Shown here in pieces: positions 1 through 9,046 of a DNA stretch of 12,193 nucleotides. A model generated the notes under the pieces. The model ran no database searches. It saw only the letters and a list, made by a program, of their open reading frames with translations, and was not told where the DNA came from. Both the position numbers and the translations under genes were made by a program. The stretch's first letter is position 1. Each line of letters begins with the position of its first letter. The DNA is taken from the NCBI GenBank assembly GCA_031272005.1, contig JAISUQ010000173.1:1-12193 (forward strand), in the 5' to 3' direction. This DNA comes from Coriobacteriales bacterium (lineage in GTDB: Bacteria; Actinomycetota; Coriobacteriia; Coriobacteriales; UBA8131).

Positions 1-254
1 GATTTAAGGGATTTGATTTGCTGGCTGTTTTGGGCCGGAACCCTTGCCACGGTAAGCCCATGCTCCAAGGCCAGCCAGGTCACGGACAGCGGGGAAAGCT
101 CAGCTTCCAGTTCGCGGCGGGAGGCCTCTCCCACCGCACTGCCGGCTGTGAAATCGGCTACTGTGCCATCGCTGCGCAGGGCCGCCACAGTAAAAGCCTG
201 TAACCAGGGAAAATCCAGGTTGACGGGCTTGATTGACTCAAAGGAAGCGGGCAC
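1..254 (-). CDS. Unidentified protein, N-terminal part (runs off the left edge)
   Basis: An uninterrupted minus-strand reading frame of about 84 codons leaves the window at position 1. I place the start at GTG 252-254, because a GAGG lies six bases upstream and the next in-frame stop is only at 267-269. TTG at 264-266 is an alternative. The frame overlaps the last codons of proS by 17 bases, so the two are probably translationally coupled. The visible protein begins VPASFESIKPVNLDF and has alternating hydrophobic and charged segments, without a signal peptide or membrane helix. I do not recognise a domain. In many Bacillota the gene after proS is polC (DNA polymerase III alpha), so this could be a PolC N-terminus. 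That rests on synteny alone; no PolC motif is visible in the part present. Confidence 0.6.
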   Translation of the reverse strand, partial: MPASFESIKPVNLDFPWLQAFTVAALRSDGTVADFTAGSAVGEASRRELEAELSPLSVTWLALEHGLTVARVPAQNSQQIKSLK

Positions 255-1971
255 GGGCAGCCTCAATCATCCCAACAACCGCTGTTACCGCCTCGTCCAG
301 CGGCAGAGAGAACTTCTCGCCGCTTTGACGGTCCTTCAGTTCCACCTCACCAGCCTCCAGCCCGCGTTTGCCGACAATCAGCTGGTAGGGCCAGCCAATC
401 AGGTCGGCATCGGCAAACTTCACTCCCGCCCGCTCGTCGCGGTCGTCGAGCACCACTTCCACGCCAGCGGCCAGCAACTCAGCGGCGATGCGCTCCGCCT
501 CCGGAGCCACGCGCTCGTCGCCCACCACCAGCGGCAACACGCAAATCTCCGCCGGCGCCACACTGATTGGCCACTTGATGCCGCCATCGTCGTTGTACTG
601 CTCCACTACAGCAGCTAGCGAGCGGGTCACTCCCCAGCCGTAGCAGCCCATCAAAAAGGGCTTCTCCGTACCGTCTTCGGCCATGAAGCTGGCGTGCATG
701 GAGTCGGAGTACTTGGTGCCCAGCTGGAAGACCTGCCCGACCTCGATGCCTCGGGCCAGCTGCAGTGGCTGGCCACACTCCGGGCAGAGGTCGCCCTGCC
801 TGGCACAGGCCAGGTCGGCCCAGAGATCAACTGTGAAGTCGCGGTCTGGAGTGGCGCCCTGGAGATGATGATCGGGTTTATTGGCTCCCACCAGCCAATG
901 CGCAACGTCTCGCAGCGACACATCGGCCACCACCTTGACGTCAGGCGGCAGACCCACCGGGCCCATGTAACCTTTGACCAGGCCAGCGTCAACCATGCTG
1001 TCATCGTCCAGGAATTCAAAGCCGGGCAAAGCCTTCTGGACCTTGATCTCCCCCAGTTCGTGACTGCCGGGGATGAACAGCACGTACAGTTGCCCGCTGG
1101 CGTCTTTGCCGGATAATGCTTTAACTGTAGCATGCTCGCTGATTTTCAGGAACTCGGCCAGGGCAGCGATGGTGCCCTCGATGGGTGTGTGCAACTCGGT
1201 GGGCGCAGGCCCGGCCTCTCCGTAGGTCTGAGGCTGCAAATCGGCAGTTGCCACCTCGGTATTGGCGGCAAAGCCGCAGCTGCAGTAGACCAGCTCGGCC
1301 TCTCCGGCCTCGGCCAGGGCCATGAATTCGCGGGTCACCTTGCCGCCTATCTGCCCGGAATCGGCTTCCACCGGATAGTATTCCAAACCCAGACGCTCGC
1401 AGATGCGCCCATAGGCCCGAGCCTGCTGCTCATAGTGCTCCTGCAGGCTTTCGTGCGAATGGTGGAAGCTGTAGGCATCCTTCATCAAGAACTCGCGGCC
1501 CCGCAGCAGGCCGAAGCGTGGACGAATTTCATCGCGATACTTCCATTGGATGTGATACAGCGATTTGGGCAGCTCCTTATAGCTACGCAGCTCATTGCGG
1601 ATAATGGAGGTGATCAGCTCCTCCTGAGTGGGGCTCAGGGCAAAACTGTGACCGTGGCGATCCTCCAGACGCATCAACTCGGGGCCGTAAACGTCCCAAC
1701 GTCCACTTTCGTGCCAGAGGTCACCCGGCTGGATGATCGACATCACCATCTCCTGGGAACCGATGGCATTCATCTCCTCGCGAATAATCTGCTCCACCTT
1801 GCGCAGCACGCTGAAGCCCAGCGGCAGGAAGGAGTAAACGCCGGCAGCAATCTTGCGCATCATCGCCGCCCGCAGCAACAGGCGATGCGAGGCAATCTCG
1901 GCGTCCACCGGGTCCTCCTTGAGGGTCGGCGCGTACAGCTGGGTCATTCGAAGCAATAGCGGCTTGGGCAC
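238..1971 (-). CDS. proS: Prolyl-tRNA synthetase, bacterial type with editing domain
   Basis: Charges tRNA-Pro with proline in the cytoplasm (class II aminoacyl-tRNA synthetase). The 577-residue protein is full length for the bacterial type. It carries the N-terminal LKEDPVDAE region, class II motif 2 around residues 146-165 (RDEIRPRFGLLRGREFLMKD), an inserted YbaK-like editing domain at about 225-390 with TVKAL (Lys284) and the DHH of KPDHHLQG (His369), motif 3 at 441-450 (MGCYGWGVTR) and a C-terminal anticodon-binding domain from about 470. Two Cys pairs (CSC at 230-232, CPEC at 396-399) flank the inserted domain. The GTG at 1971 is chosen because GGAGAGG lies seven bases upstream; the in-frame ATG at 1947 has no ribosome-binding site. 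It follows the ANTAR gene after about 130 bases with no convincing terminator between them, so nif read-through into proS is possible, but a housekeeping gene should have its own promoter. Confidence 0.97.
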   Translation of the reverse strand: MPKPLLLRMTQLYAPTLKEDPVDAEIASHRLLLRAAMMRKIAAGVYSFLPLGFSVLRKVEQIIREEMNAIGSQEMVMSIIQPGDLWHESGRWDVYGPELMRLEDRHGHSFALSPTQEELITSIIRNELRSYKELPKSLYHIQWKYRDEIRPRFGLLRGREFLMKDAYSFHHSHESLQEHYEQQARAYGRICERLGLEYYPVEADSGQIGGKVTREFMALAEAGEAELVYCSCGFAANTEVATADLQPQTYGEAGPAPTELHTPIEGTIAALAEFLKISEHATVKALSGKDASGQLYVLFIPGSHELGEIKVQKALPGFEFLDDDSMVDAGLVKGYMGPVGLPPDVKVVADVSLRDVAHWLVGANKPDHHLQGATPDRDFTVDLWADLACARQGDLCPECGQPLQLARGIEVGQVFQLGTKYSDSMHASFMAEDGTEKPFLMGCYGWGVTRSLAAVVEQYNDDGGIKWPISVAPAEICVLPLVVGDERVAPEAERIAAELLAAGVEVVLDDRDERAGVKFADADLIGWPYQLIVGKRGLEAGEVELKDRQSGEKFSLPLDEAVTAVVGMIEAARARFL

Positions 1972-1978
1972 GGTGTTT

Positions 1979-1985
1979 CCTCTCC
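1979..1985 (-). promoter_or_regulatory. Ribosome-binding site that fixes the proS GTG start
   Basis: GGAGAGG on the minus strand, seven bases upstream of GTG 1969-1971. It supports this start over the in-frame ATG at 1947 and over an upstream extension to 2025. Confidence 0.7.
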
Positions 1986-2103
1986 ACAGTGATTTTTGCA
2001 AGGGTCTATTGTAACGCACCGTCATGAATCTGGAGCGCCCGATTGGCGGCGACAGCGAGCCGGTAGTCGCGACAGGATAAAGGGGATAGGTGGGATAAGG
2101 GGG
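1986..2103 (-). promoter_or_regulatory. Intergenic region between the ANTAR gene and proS; weak -10 element
   Basis: On the minus strand, TACAAT at 2008-2013 resembles a -10 element about 37 bases upstream of the proS GTG, but I see no good -35 at 16-18 bases. Next to the ANTAR stop, the minus strand is C-rich; its complement on the plus strand has G runs (2082-2085, 2092-2094, 2099-2103). Small hairpins are possible around GTCGCGAC near 2067-2074, but none is followed by a T run. I therefore cannot place an intrinsic terminator for the nif operon here. Confidence 0.35.
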
Positions 2104-2559
2104 TTAGCGCAGGGATTCCAGCATGATCAGGGCTTCGGCGACTTCGCGCAGGGGTTTGCGGGAGTTCATGGCGATGCGCCGCATCCGACCAAAGGCTTGC
2201 TCCTCGGTCAGGCCGCGCTCCATCAGCAGTCCTTTGGCTTTTTCAATCAGCTTGCGGTTGGCCAGTTTGCCACTGATCTCCTCCAGCTGCTCGGTCAGTT
2301 GACGGGCCTGTTTGAGGCTGAGAAGTATGCAGGGTTCGGCGGTGGCGGCTTCGGCGGTGGCAGTGGCGTCAGCGGGGGCGGTATCAATGTCGGCTGGGAT
2401 GGTGGCGCCATCACTGCCGGCTTCCGCACCGGCCTCAGCCAACTCGATAGCCTGCTGCAGCGTAGAAACAGCTCCGACGACCTCCAGGTTTGCCGTTGCC
2501 GCCTCTGCCTGCAGCCGACTTAAGCCTTCGGCATCATCCTCTGCCAGAACCACCCGCAT
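2104..2559 (-). CDS. ANTAR-domain RNA-binding antiterminator with a degenerate receiver
   Basis: Predicted transcription antiterminator of the AmiR/NasR/EutV class, which binds paired RNA hairpins and prevents terminator formation. The 151-residue protein has a C-terminal ANTAR domain at about 88-148: a coiled-coil-like LTEQLEEISGKLANRKLIEK followed by AKGLLMERGLTEEQAFGRMR and the final REVAEALIMLE helix. The N-terminus (MRVVLAEDD and the next 30 residues) looks like the first third of a response-regulator receiver, including its acidic pair. Residues 40-75, where the phospho-acceptor strand should follow, are instead a low-complexity Ala/Thr/Asp/Glu stretch, so phosphorylation control is doubtful. 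The start at 2559 follows a GGGGGAG element; ATG 2598 would add 13 non-conserved residues. It lies 68 bases after nifN on the same strand and is probably the last gene of the nif transcript. The nifH leader contains matching ANTAR-type hairpins. Family assignment is firm; the nif target is inferred. Confidence 0.9.
   Translation of the reverse strand: MRVVLAEDDAEGLSRLQAEAATANLEVVGAVSTLQQAIELAEAGAEAGSDGATIPADIDTAPADATATAEAATAEPCILLSLKQARQLTEQLEEISGKLANRKLIEKAKGLLMERGLTEEQAFGRMRRIAMNSRKPLREVAEALIMLESLR
2335..2361. repeat. Short direct repeat in the ANTAR-gene linker
   Basis: TTCGGCGGTGGC occurs at 2335-2346 and 2350-2361, a 15-base period that keeps the reading frame. It encodes part of the Ala/Thr/Glu-rich linker that replaces most of the receiver domain. 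Confidence 0.75.
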
Positions 2560-2627
2560 TTCTCCCCCATCTATTAGTCCAAAGACGCATTGCGGCATCC
2601 ATTACCGTAGCGTCCATTATGGGGAGT

Positions 2628-4193
2628 TTAGCCAGCTGCTGTTTCGGGCAGGTTGCAGGGGCGTAACGGCTGCACGGATTTTGCCGCTTCAGCCGGGTGA
2701 GCGGCGGCGATTGACGGCGCGGCTGGCTCCAGCTGCACAGCATCGTAGAACTCGGCGCGAATGGCTGGGCGGAAGCTGGTCTCCTTGCGCTCCAGTAATG
2801 CGTTGGTCAGCTTGTCAATCAGCGACAGCGAGCCCTCGTAGCCATAGGTGCGCACCCGTTGACCGCCGATGTGATCGTGAATCGGGAAGGTGCAGCGCAC
2901 CAGCGGCAGGTTGTGGGCCTCGGCGATACGGCGACCGTCGGAGGAGCCGATCAGCAGGTTGGCCTTGAACTTCAGCGCCAGGCGCTCGATGTCGCCGAAG
3001 TCGGCGGCGTCGGTGATGATCCATTTATCGACCAGGAAGCGCTCGGCCACCTCCTCGACCTCATCAATCAGGCGCTCCTTGAGGCTGGGACAGGGCGAGC
3101 CACAGGCCACCACCACCGGCACGATGCCCTGCTCAACGCACATCCGGGCGGTGGAGTAGCAGAAGTCCGGATCGCCGAAGATGGCGGCGCGGCCCTCGGC
3201 GTTGTATTTGTGTGAGTCGACCATGGCGTCCAGATAGCGGCCACGCTCAGCCCGCAGCTCAGCCGGTATGGGCTGGCCGGAGAAGTCGGAGAGGAAGGCC
3301 AACAGGGCGTCGATGTCGCGCAGGCCCACCGGCGGGTTGAGGCGGGTATAGGGCACGCCGCAAAGCTCCTGGAGGGCTTCGGCTGGCGAGTCGCCAGGCG
3401 CGAGCAGGCTGGCCAGCTCCAGGGTGTGGGCGGCAGAACCCATGCGCCGCACCTGGGCCAGCGTGGTGCCATCCGACGGCAGGCGGTCGTAAGCGGCCAG
3501 GCGCGGGCGGTCCAGGTTGTCGGAGTAGTCCGGCAGCAGGACGGCCTTGATCTTGAAGGCCGTCAGCAGGCGTTTGATGAAGCGGATGTCGGCCGGTGAG
3601 GCCGGGCCGCAGATGACGTTGAGTTGGCGGTTTTTTACAGAGGTCGTGCTGCGGGTGACATCCTGAGAAGTTGCGATGGGTTGCCGGTCGACTGCTGCAG
3701 TTGCAGCGGGCAGCACGGTACGCAGCAGCGCGGTCAAGAAGCGGAAGTGACCCTGGAACTGGCTGCCGATGTAGCCGGGAGCCGGCACTGCGACCAACTG
3801 CACGCGGGCGCGGGGGTGCTTCTCCCGCCAGCGTTGCAGCATCGCCGGCAGATCCTCGCCGATGGTCTCGGCCAGGCAGGTGTTGGCGACGCAGATGACC
3901 TCCGGCTTGTACAGCTTGAGCAGGTTGTCGATTCCCTTGTGCAGGTTGGCCTCGCCACCGTAGACGGTGCCCTGCTCGGTCAGCGAGGAGGAGGCGATGT
4001 CAATCGGCTCGTTGTAGTGGGTGGCCATGTGGCGGCGGATATAGGTGGCGCAGCCCTGCGAGCCATGGAAGATGGTCAGGCAGCCGCGCAGCCCATAGGC
4101 GGCCGTGGCCACACCCAAAGGCATGCATTGCTTGCAGGGGTTGACGTTTAAGGAGACCAGAGCGTCCTTCTCCTTGACAAGGGGCTTTTTCAT
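2628..4193 (-). CDS. nifN: Nitrogenase cofactor-assembly scaffold subunit NifN
   Basis: With NifE it forms the heterotetramer on which the FeMo-cofactor precursor matures before transfer to NifDK. The protein is NifK-like. It shows NPCKQC near residue 20, HGSQGCATY with Cys48, VYGGEANL, the ANTCLAETIGED segment with Cys106, and later AIFGDPDF, CGSPCPSL and FPIHDHIGG. I start at ATG 4193, which overlaps the nifE stop in an ATGA and has GGAG six bases upstream; the ATG at 4205 is inside nifE without a better site. At 521 residues it is longer than the 430-460 usual for NifN. The excess lies in a Ser/Thr-rich linker at about 162-191 and an Ala/Pro-rich C-terminal tail of about 45 residues. NifN rather than NifK is called from its position after nifE and from the presence of a better NifK at 5599-6969. 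Confidence 0.95.
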   Translation of the reverse strand: MKKPLVKEKDALVSLNVNPCKQCMPLGVATAAYGLRGCLTIFHGSQGCATYIRRHMATHYNEPIDIASSSLTEQGTVYGGEANLHKGIDNLLKLYKPEVICVANTCLAETIGEDLPAMLQRWREKHPRARVQLVAVPAPGYIGSQFQGHFRFLTALLRTVLPAATAAVDRQPIATSQDVTRSTTSVKNRQLNVICGPASPADIRFIKRLLTAFKIKAVLLPDYSDNLDRPRLAAYDRLPSDGTTLAQVRRMGSAAHTLELASLLAPGDSPAEALQELCGVPYTRLNPPVGLRDIDALLAFLSDFSGQPIPAELRAERGRYLDAMVDSHKYNAEGRAAIFGDPDFCYSTARMCVEQGIVPVVVACGSPCPSLKERLIDEVEEVAERFLVDKWIITDAADFGDIERLALKFKANLLIGSSDGRRIAEAHNLPLVRCTFPIHDHIGGQRVRTYGYEGSLSLIDKLTNALLERKETSFRPAIRAEFYDAVQLEPAAPSIAAAHPAEAAKSVQPLRPCNLPETAAG

Positions 4194-5596
4194 ACGTAGC
4201 TCCAAACTGGGGAGTTCATGGAGGCGTTGATCTCCTCGGCGAAGTTCTGGACGCCGACGAAGCCGGCCAGGGGGTGTTTGCGTTCGTGATTGTGGTCGCA
4301 GAAGGCCACACCCAGCTTGTAGGCCAGCGGGCGTTCCTTGACCCCGCCGACCAGGATGTCGGCGCCGCCTTCGATCATGAAGCGCTCCAGCTCGGCCGGG
4401 TTGGCGTCGTCAAGCACCACGCAGTCCGGCGAGACGATGGAGCGGATGACCTCGTAGTCCTCCGGGCGCCCGGTCTGGGTGCCGACCATCACCGTCTCCA
4501 TGCCCAACTCGCGAAACTGGCGTATCAGCGAGATGGCCTTGAAGCCACCACCCACATAGATGGCCGCCCGGCGCCCGCCCAGGCGGCGGCGGTAGCGCTT
4601 GAGCACCGGGGCCAGCCGCTCGCGCTCGCGGTGGCAGAGCGCCCGGGCGCGGGCAGCGGCCTGGGCACCACCATAGGCCTCAGCCAGACGCAGCAGTGAG
4701 TCTGCGGTGTCCTCCACGCCATAGAAGCTGACGCTGATCCAGGGGATGCCCAGCTCATCGTGCATCCGCCGGGCCAGATTGTGCATCGACCCGGCGCATT
4801 GGACGATGTTCAGAGCGGCTTGTGGCGCCCGCATCAGCGTCTCGTAGCGGGAATCCCCGGTGATGCCGGTCAGTACCTCGATGCCCAGCTCCTTGAGATA
4901 GTTGCGGATTATCCACTGCTCGCCGGCCAGGTTGAAGTCGCCGAGGAAGTTGATGCCGTGGGCTTTCTCCCGCGGGCAGGCCTGGCCGCCGAACAGTCGC
5001 ATCAGGGCATCGCCGGCCAAGCGATAGCCGATGGCCTTATGTCCGGAGAAACCCGGGGCCTGGACCGGTATGCAACGAATCTGATGTCGCTGCTCCGCTG
5101 CCTTGCAGACCGCCGCCACGTCGTCACCGATGACCCCGGCGATGCAGGTGGCATAGACGAAGATCAGCGGTGGATGATGGGCGGCCACCGCCTCGTCGAT
5201 GGCCCGGGCCAGCTTGCGCTCGCCGCCGAAGACCACATCGGTCTCGCCCATGTCGGTGGAGAAGGAATGGCGGTACAGCTCGCCTGAGCTGCTCATCGAG
5301 CCGCGGATGTCCCAGGTATAGGAGGCGCAGCCAATCGGGCCATGGACGATATGGAAGGCGTCGGTTATCGGATTGAGCACCACCCGGGCGCCACAGAACA
5401 CGCAGGCCCGCTGGCTGACCGAGCCAGCAACACTGGCTTGCTCGCAGGCTATTCCAGCCCCGCTGGGCTGGCCCTGGCCTGTGCCCGCAGCGCCGCCCAG
5501 GCCGCAACCGCCCCCGCCGGCGCCACTGCCGGCACCACTGCCGGCGCCGCCGCGGGTAATCGAAGCCTGACGCTCTTTGAGGATGACCGCTGGCAT
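4190..5596 (-). CDS. nifE: Nitrogenase cofactor-assembly scaffold subunit NifE
   Basis: Partner of NifN in the FeMo-cofactor scaffold; related to NifD. After the first 14 residues (MPAVILKERQASIT), the family-typical core begins at about residue 51 with CEQASVAGSVSQRACVFCGA. It continues with HIVHGPIGCASYTWD, FSTDMGETDVVFGGE, YATCIAGVIGDD and GFVGVQNFAEEI. Between these lies an unusual Gly/Ala/Ser-rich segment at residues 16-49 containing one Cys. It is encoded partly by a 12-base tandem repeat and is not part of NifE proteins I know. The ATG at 5596 lies two bases after the nifK stop. Its ribosome-binding site is weak, so coupling to nifK translation is likely. It overlaps nifN by four bases. 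The product is 468 residues, within the family range. Function is assigned from motifs and gene order. Confidence 0.96.
   Translation of the reverse strand: MPAVILKERQASITRGGAGSGAGSGAGGGGCGLGGAAGTGQGQPSGAGIACEQASVAGSVSQRACVFCGARVVLNPITDAFHIVHGPIGCASYTWDIRGSMSSSGELYRHSFSTDMGETDVVFGGERKLARAIDEAVAAHHPPLIFVYATCIAGVIGDDVAAVCKAAEQRHQIRCIPVQAPGFSGHKAIGYRLAGDALMRLFGGQACPREKAHGINFLGDFNLAGEQWIIRNYLKELGIEVLTGITGDSRYETLMRAPQAALNIVQCAGSMHNLARRMHDELGIPWISVSFYGVEDTADSLLRLAEAYGGAQAAARARALCHRERERLAPVLKRYRRRLGGRRAAIYVGGGFKAISLIRQFRELGMETVMVGTQTGRPEDYEVIRSIVSPDCVVLDDANPAELERFMIEGGADILVGGVKERPLAYKLGVAFCDHNHERKHPLAGFVGVQNFAEEINASMNSPVWSYV
5516..5548. repeat. 12-bp tandem repeat inside nifE (about 2.75 copies)
   Basis: Units GCCGGCGCCACT (5516-5527), GCCGGCACCACT (5528-5539) and a partial GCCGGCGCC (5540-5548). 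In the nifE frame they encode alternating Gly, Ser and Ala. The repeat length keeps the reading frame, so copy-number change would only lengthen or shorten the linker. Confidence 0.8.
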
Positions 5597-5598
5597 GG

Positions 5599-6969
5599 CT
5601 ACATCACGAATTCCAGGTCTTCATCGTTGCAGTCGCGATCCTGACGGTCCAAAATCGCGTTGCTCATGGCCTCCAGCAGCCGCAGGGCACCACGGTAGCC
5701 GACGATGGGCTGGTAGGGGTGCACATAGCGGTCGATGATCGGGAAGCCGGCCCGCACCAGAGGGATGTCCTCAGCCTTGGCAATCTGCTTGAACAACGAC
5801 GGGCCGAGCAGCAGGTCGACCGGCTGCTGGATGATCCGCTGGTGCAGCTCGAAGTAGTCGGCCTCGCTCTTGACCCAGCATTTATCAACCAGGTTGTACT
5901 GCTCCAGCAACGCCGTGATGCGCTCCTCGAAGCCGCCACCGGGAGTGCCGGTGATCACATAGGCCGGGACCAGACCACACTCCAGGGCAAAGGCGGTCAG
6001 GCCGATGACGATATCCGGGTCGCCGGCGATGGCCACCCTTTTGCCGTCCAGGTACTGATGGACGTCGAGCATGCAGTCGATCAACTGGCCGCGCTGGACC
6101 TCGATGGCTGCCGGCACCGGGCTGGAGGCAAACTTGGACAGCGCCATGACCCACTCATCGGTGGCGGCCACGCCAATCGGCGTGTCCAGCACCCGGTTAT
6201 CCACATCGTGCTTACGCTTCAGGGCGTTGGCGCAGGCCGCTGAGGCCCAGCTGCCCAAAGCCAACAAGTAAGCCGCATCGCCGGTGGCCACGACCTCCTC
6301 AATCGGCGTGCCACCCTTGGGGAACAGCTCAAAGGTACCGGTCATCGGAGAATCCATGACGTCACTGACATCCGGCAGCATGGTGTATTTGATACCGAAT
6401 TCTCCCAGATAGTCCTTCAGCTCACGCACATCGCCAGGATTGACGTAGCCTGGCACCACCACCAGCTTGCCTGAGGGCTTGCCGCTCTTCTCCGCCAGAT
6501 GGTCGATGAATGCTGCGGCCATCGACGAGAAGCCGGTGATGTGCGAGCCCACGTAGCTGGGCGTGTTGGCGTAGATGACGCGTTTGCCATCCGGAATATC
6601 CATGTCGGAGATAAAGGCATGCAGGTCATCGCCGATGGTCTCGGATAGGCAGGTGGTGTGCACGGCAATCATGTCGGCATCGTAGACGTCAAAGACGTTG
6701 CGCACGGCTGTCTTGAGGTTGGCACCGCCGCCGAAGACGCTGGCGCCCTCGGTAAAGGCCGAGGTGGAGGCCATCGCCGGCTCCTTGAAGTGCCGGGTCA
6801 GAAACATCCGGTGAAAGGCGGCGCAGCCCTGCGAGCCGTGGCTGTGCGGCATCGTCTTGTGCACGCCCAGGGCCGCATACAGCGCCCCTACCGGCTGGCA
6901 GGTCTTGCAGGGGTTGGATACCAGCGCCGTGCGCTCGTAGACCTTGTCGCGAGGAGTAGCATCAAGCAT
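5599..6969 (-). CDS. nifK: Nitrogenase molybdenum-iron protein beta subunit
   Basis: Beta subunit of dinitrogenase; with NifD it holds the P-cluster that passes electrons from NifH to the FeMo-cofactor. The expected P-cluster ligands are visible: Cys24 in NPCKTCQP, Cys49 in HGSQGCAAF and Cys107 in VHTTCLSETIGDD. Other NifK landmarks are SVFGGGANLKTAV, YANTPSYVGSH, GDPDIVIGL and the C-terminal FPIIDRYVHPYQPIVGYRGA. I choose ATG 6969, which has GGAGGTGA five bases upstream and lies one base after the nifD stop; an in-frame TTG at 6984 is inside nifD. The 456-residue length fits the short clostridial-type NifK, which lacks the N-terminal extension of the Azotobacter protein. Stop and nifE start are two bases apart. 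Confidence 0.98.
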   Translation of the reverse strand: MLDATPRDKVYERTALVSNPCKTCQPVGALYAALGVHKTMPHSHGSQGCAAFHRMFLTRHFKEPAMASTSAFTEGASVFGGGANLKTAVRNVFDVYDADMIAVHTTCLSETIGDDLHAFISDMDIPDGKRVIYANTPSYVGSHITGFSSMAAAFIDHLAEKSGKPSGKLVVVPGYVNPGDVRELKDYLGEFGIKYTMLPDVSDVMDSPMTGTFELFPKGGTPIEEVVATGDAAYLLALGSWASAACANALKRKHDVDNRVLDTPIGVAATDEWVMALSKFASSPVPAAIEVQRGQLIDCMLDVHQYLDGKRVAIAGDPDIVIGLTAFALECGLVPAYVITGTPGGGFEERITALLEQYNLVDKCWVKSEADYFELHQRIIQQPVDLLLGPSLFKQIAKAEDIPLVRAGFPIIDRYVHPYQPIVGYRGALRLLEAMSNAILDRQDRDCNDEDLEFVM

Positions 6970-6970
6970 C

Positions 6971-8623
<1,653 letters not shown>

Positions 8624-8657
8624 GAGTCTCTCCTTAATTGATTATTGCGACAGCCAT

Positions 8658-9041
8658 CTAATAGGCGTCGGCCGCCTTCTCGCCGTTGCGCACCCGATAG
8701 CTCTCGGTGATCGGCAGCACAAATAGCTTGCCGTCGCCGGGAGTGGCGGTCTGGTTGGTCTCCACCAACAGCTTGACCAGCTTGTCCACGTCGTCTTCCT
8801 CCACTATCAGCGTAAACATCCGCTTGGAGATCAGCCGCGTGGGCTCGCTTAAAGCCTCGCCCAGCTTGCCTTCAGGCGCGCCGCCCTCTTCGATGATGGC
8901 AGCAGCAATGGTCTCATCCATCAGCTTCCTGCCTCGCCCCAAAACCTTCTGACAGGTAAATGATGGGAAGCCGGCGGCAGCCAGGGCATCTTTGGTGACC
9001 CCGGTCTTCTCCGGTCGAATTATCGCAATGACCTCTTTCAT
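8658..9041 (-). CDS. nifI2: Nitrogenase-specific PII-like regulator NifI2
   Basis: PII-superfamily signalling protein. With NifI1 it binds dinitrogenase under nitrogen sufficiency and blocks NifH access; 2-oxoglutarate relieves this (known from methanogens). The sequence opens with the PII strand MKEVIAIIRPEK, then FTCQKVLGRGRK and a long T-loop containing IIEEGGAPEGKLGEA, then RMFTLIVEEDDVDKLVKLLV and the C-terminal GDGKLFVLPITESYRVRNGE. The long T-loop separates NifI2 from NifI1. I start at ATG 9041 by similarity to other PII proteins. ATG 9047, which overlaps the nifI1 stop in TGATG, is an alternative adding two residues, and GTG 9050 is also in frame. No strong ribosome-binding site is visible, which suggests coupling to nifI1. 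Position between nifH and nifD is diagnostic. Confidence 0.95.
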   Translation of the reverse strand: MKEVIAIIRPEKTGVTKDALAAAGFPSFTCQKVLGRGRKLMDETIAAAIIEEGGAPEGKLGEALSEPTRLISKRMFTLIVEEDDVDKLVKLLVETNQTATPGDGKLFVLPITESYRVRNGEKAADAY

Positions 9042-9046
9042 TCCCA

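Noticed and set aside
694..1959. Long plus-strand open frames opposite proS
   Set aside because: They lie antisense to a clearly conserved protein, show no family motifs and are the usual result of high G+C codon use.
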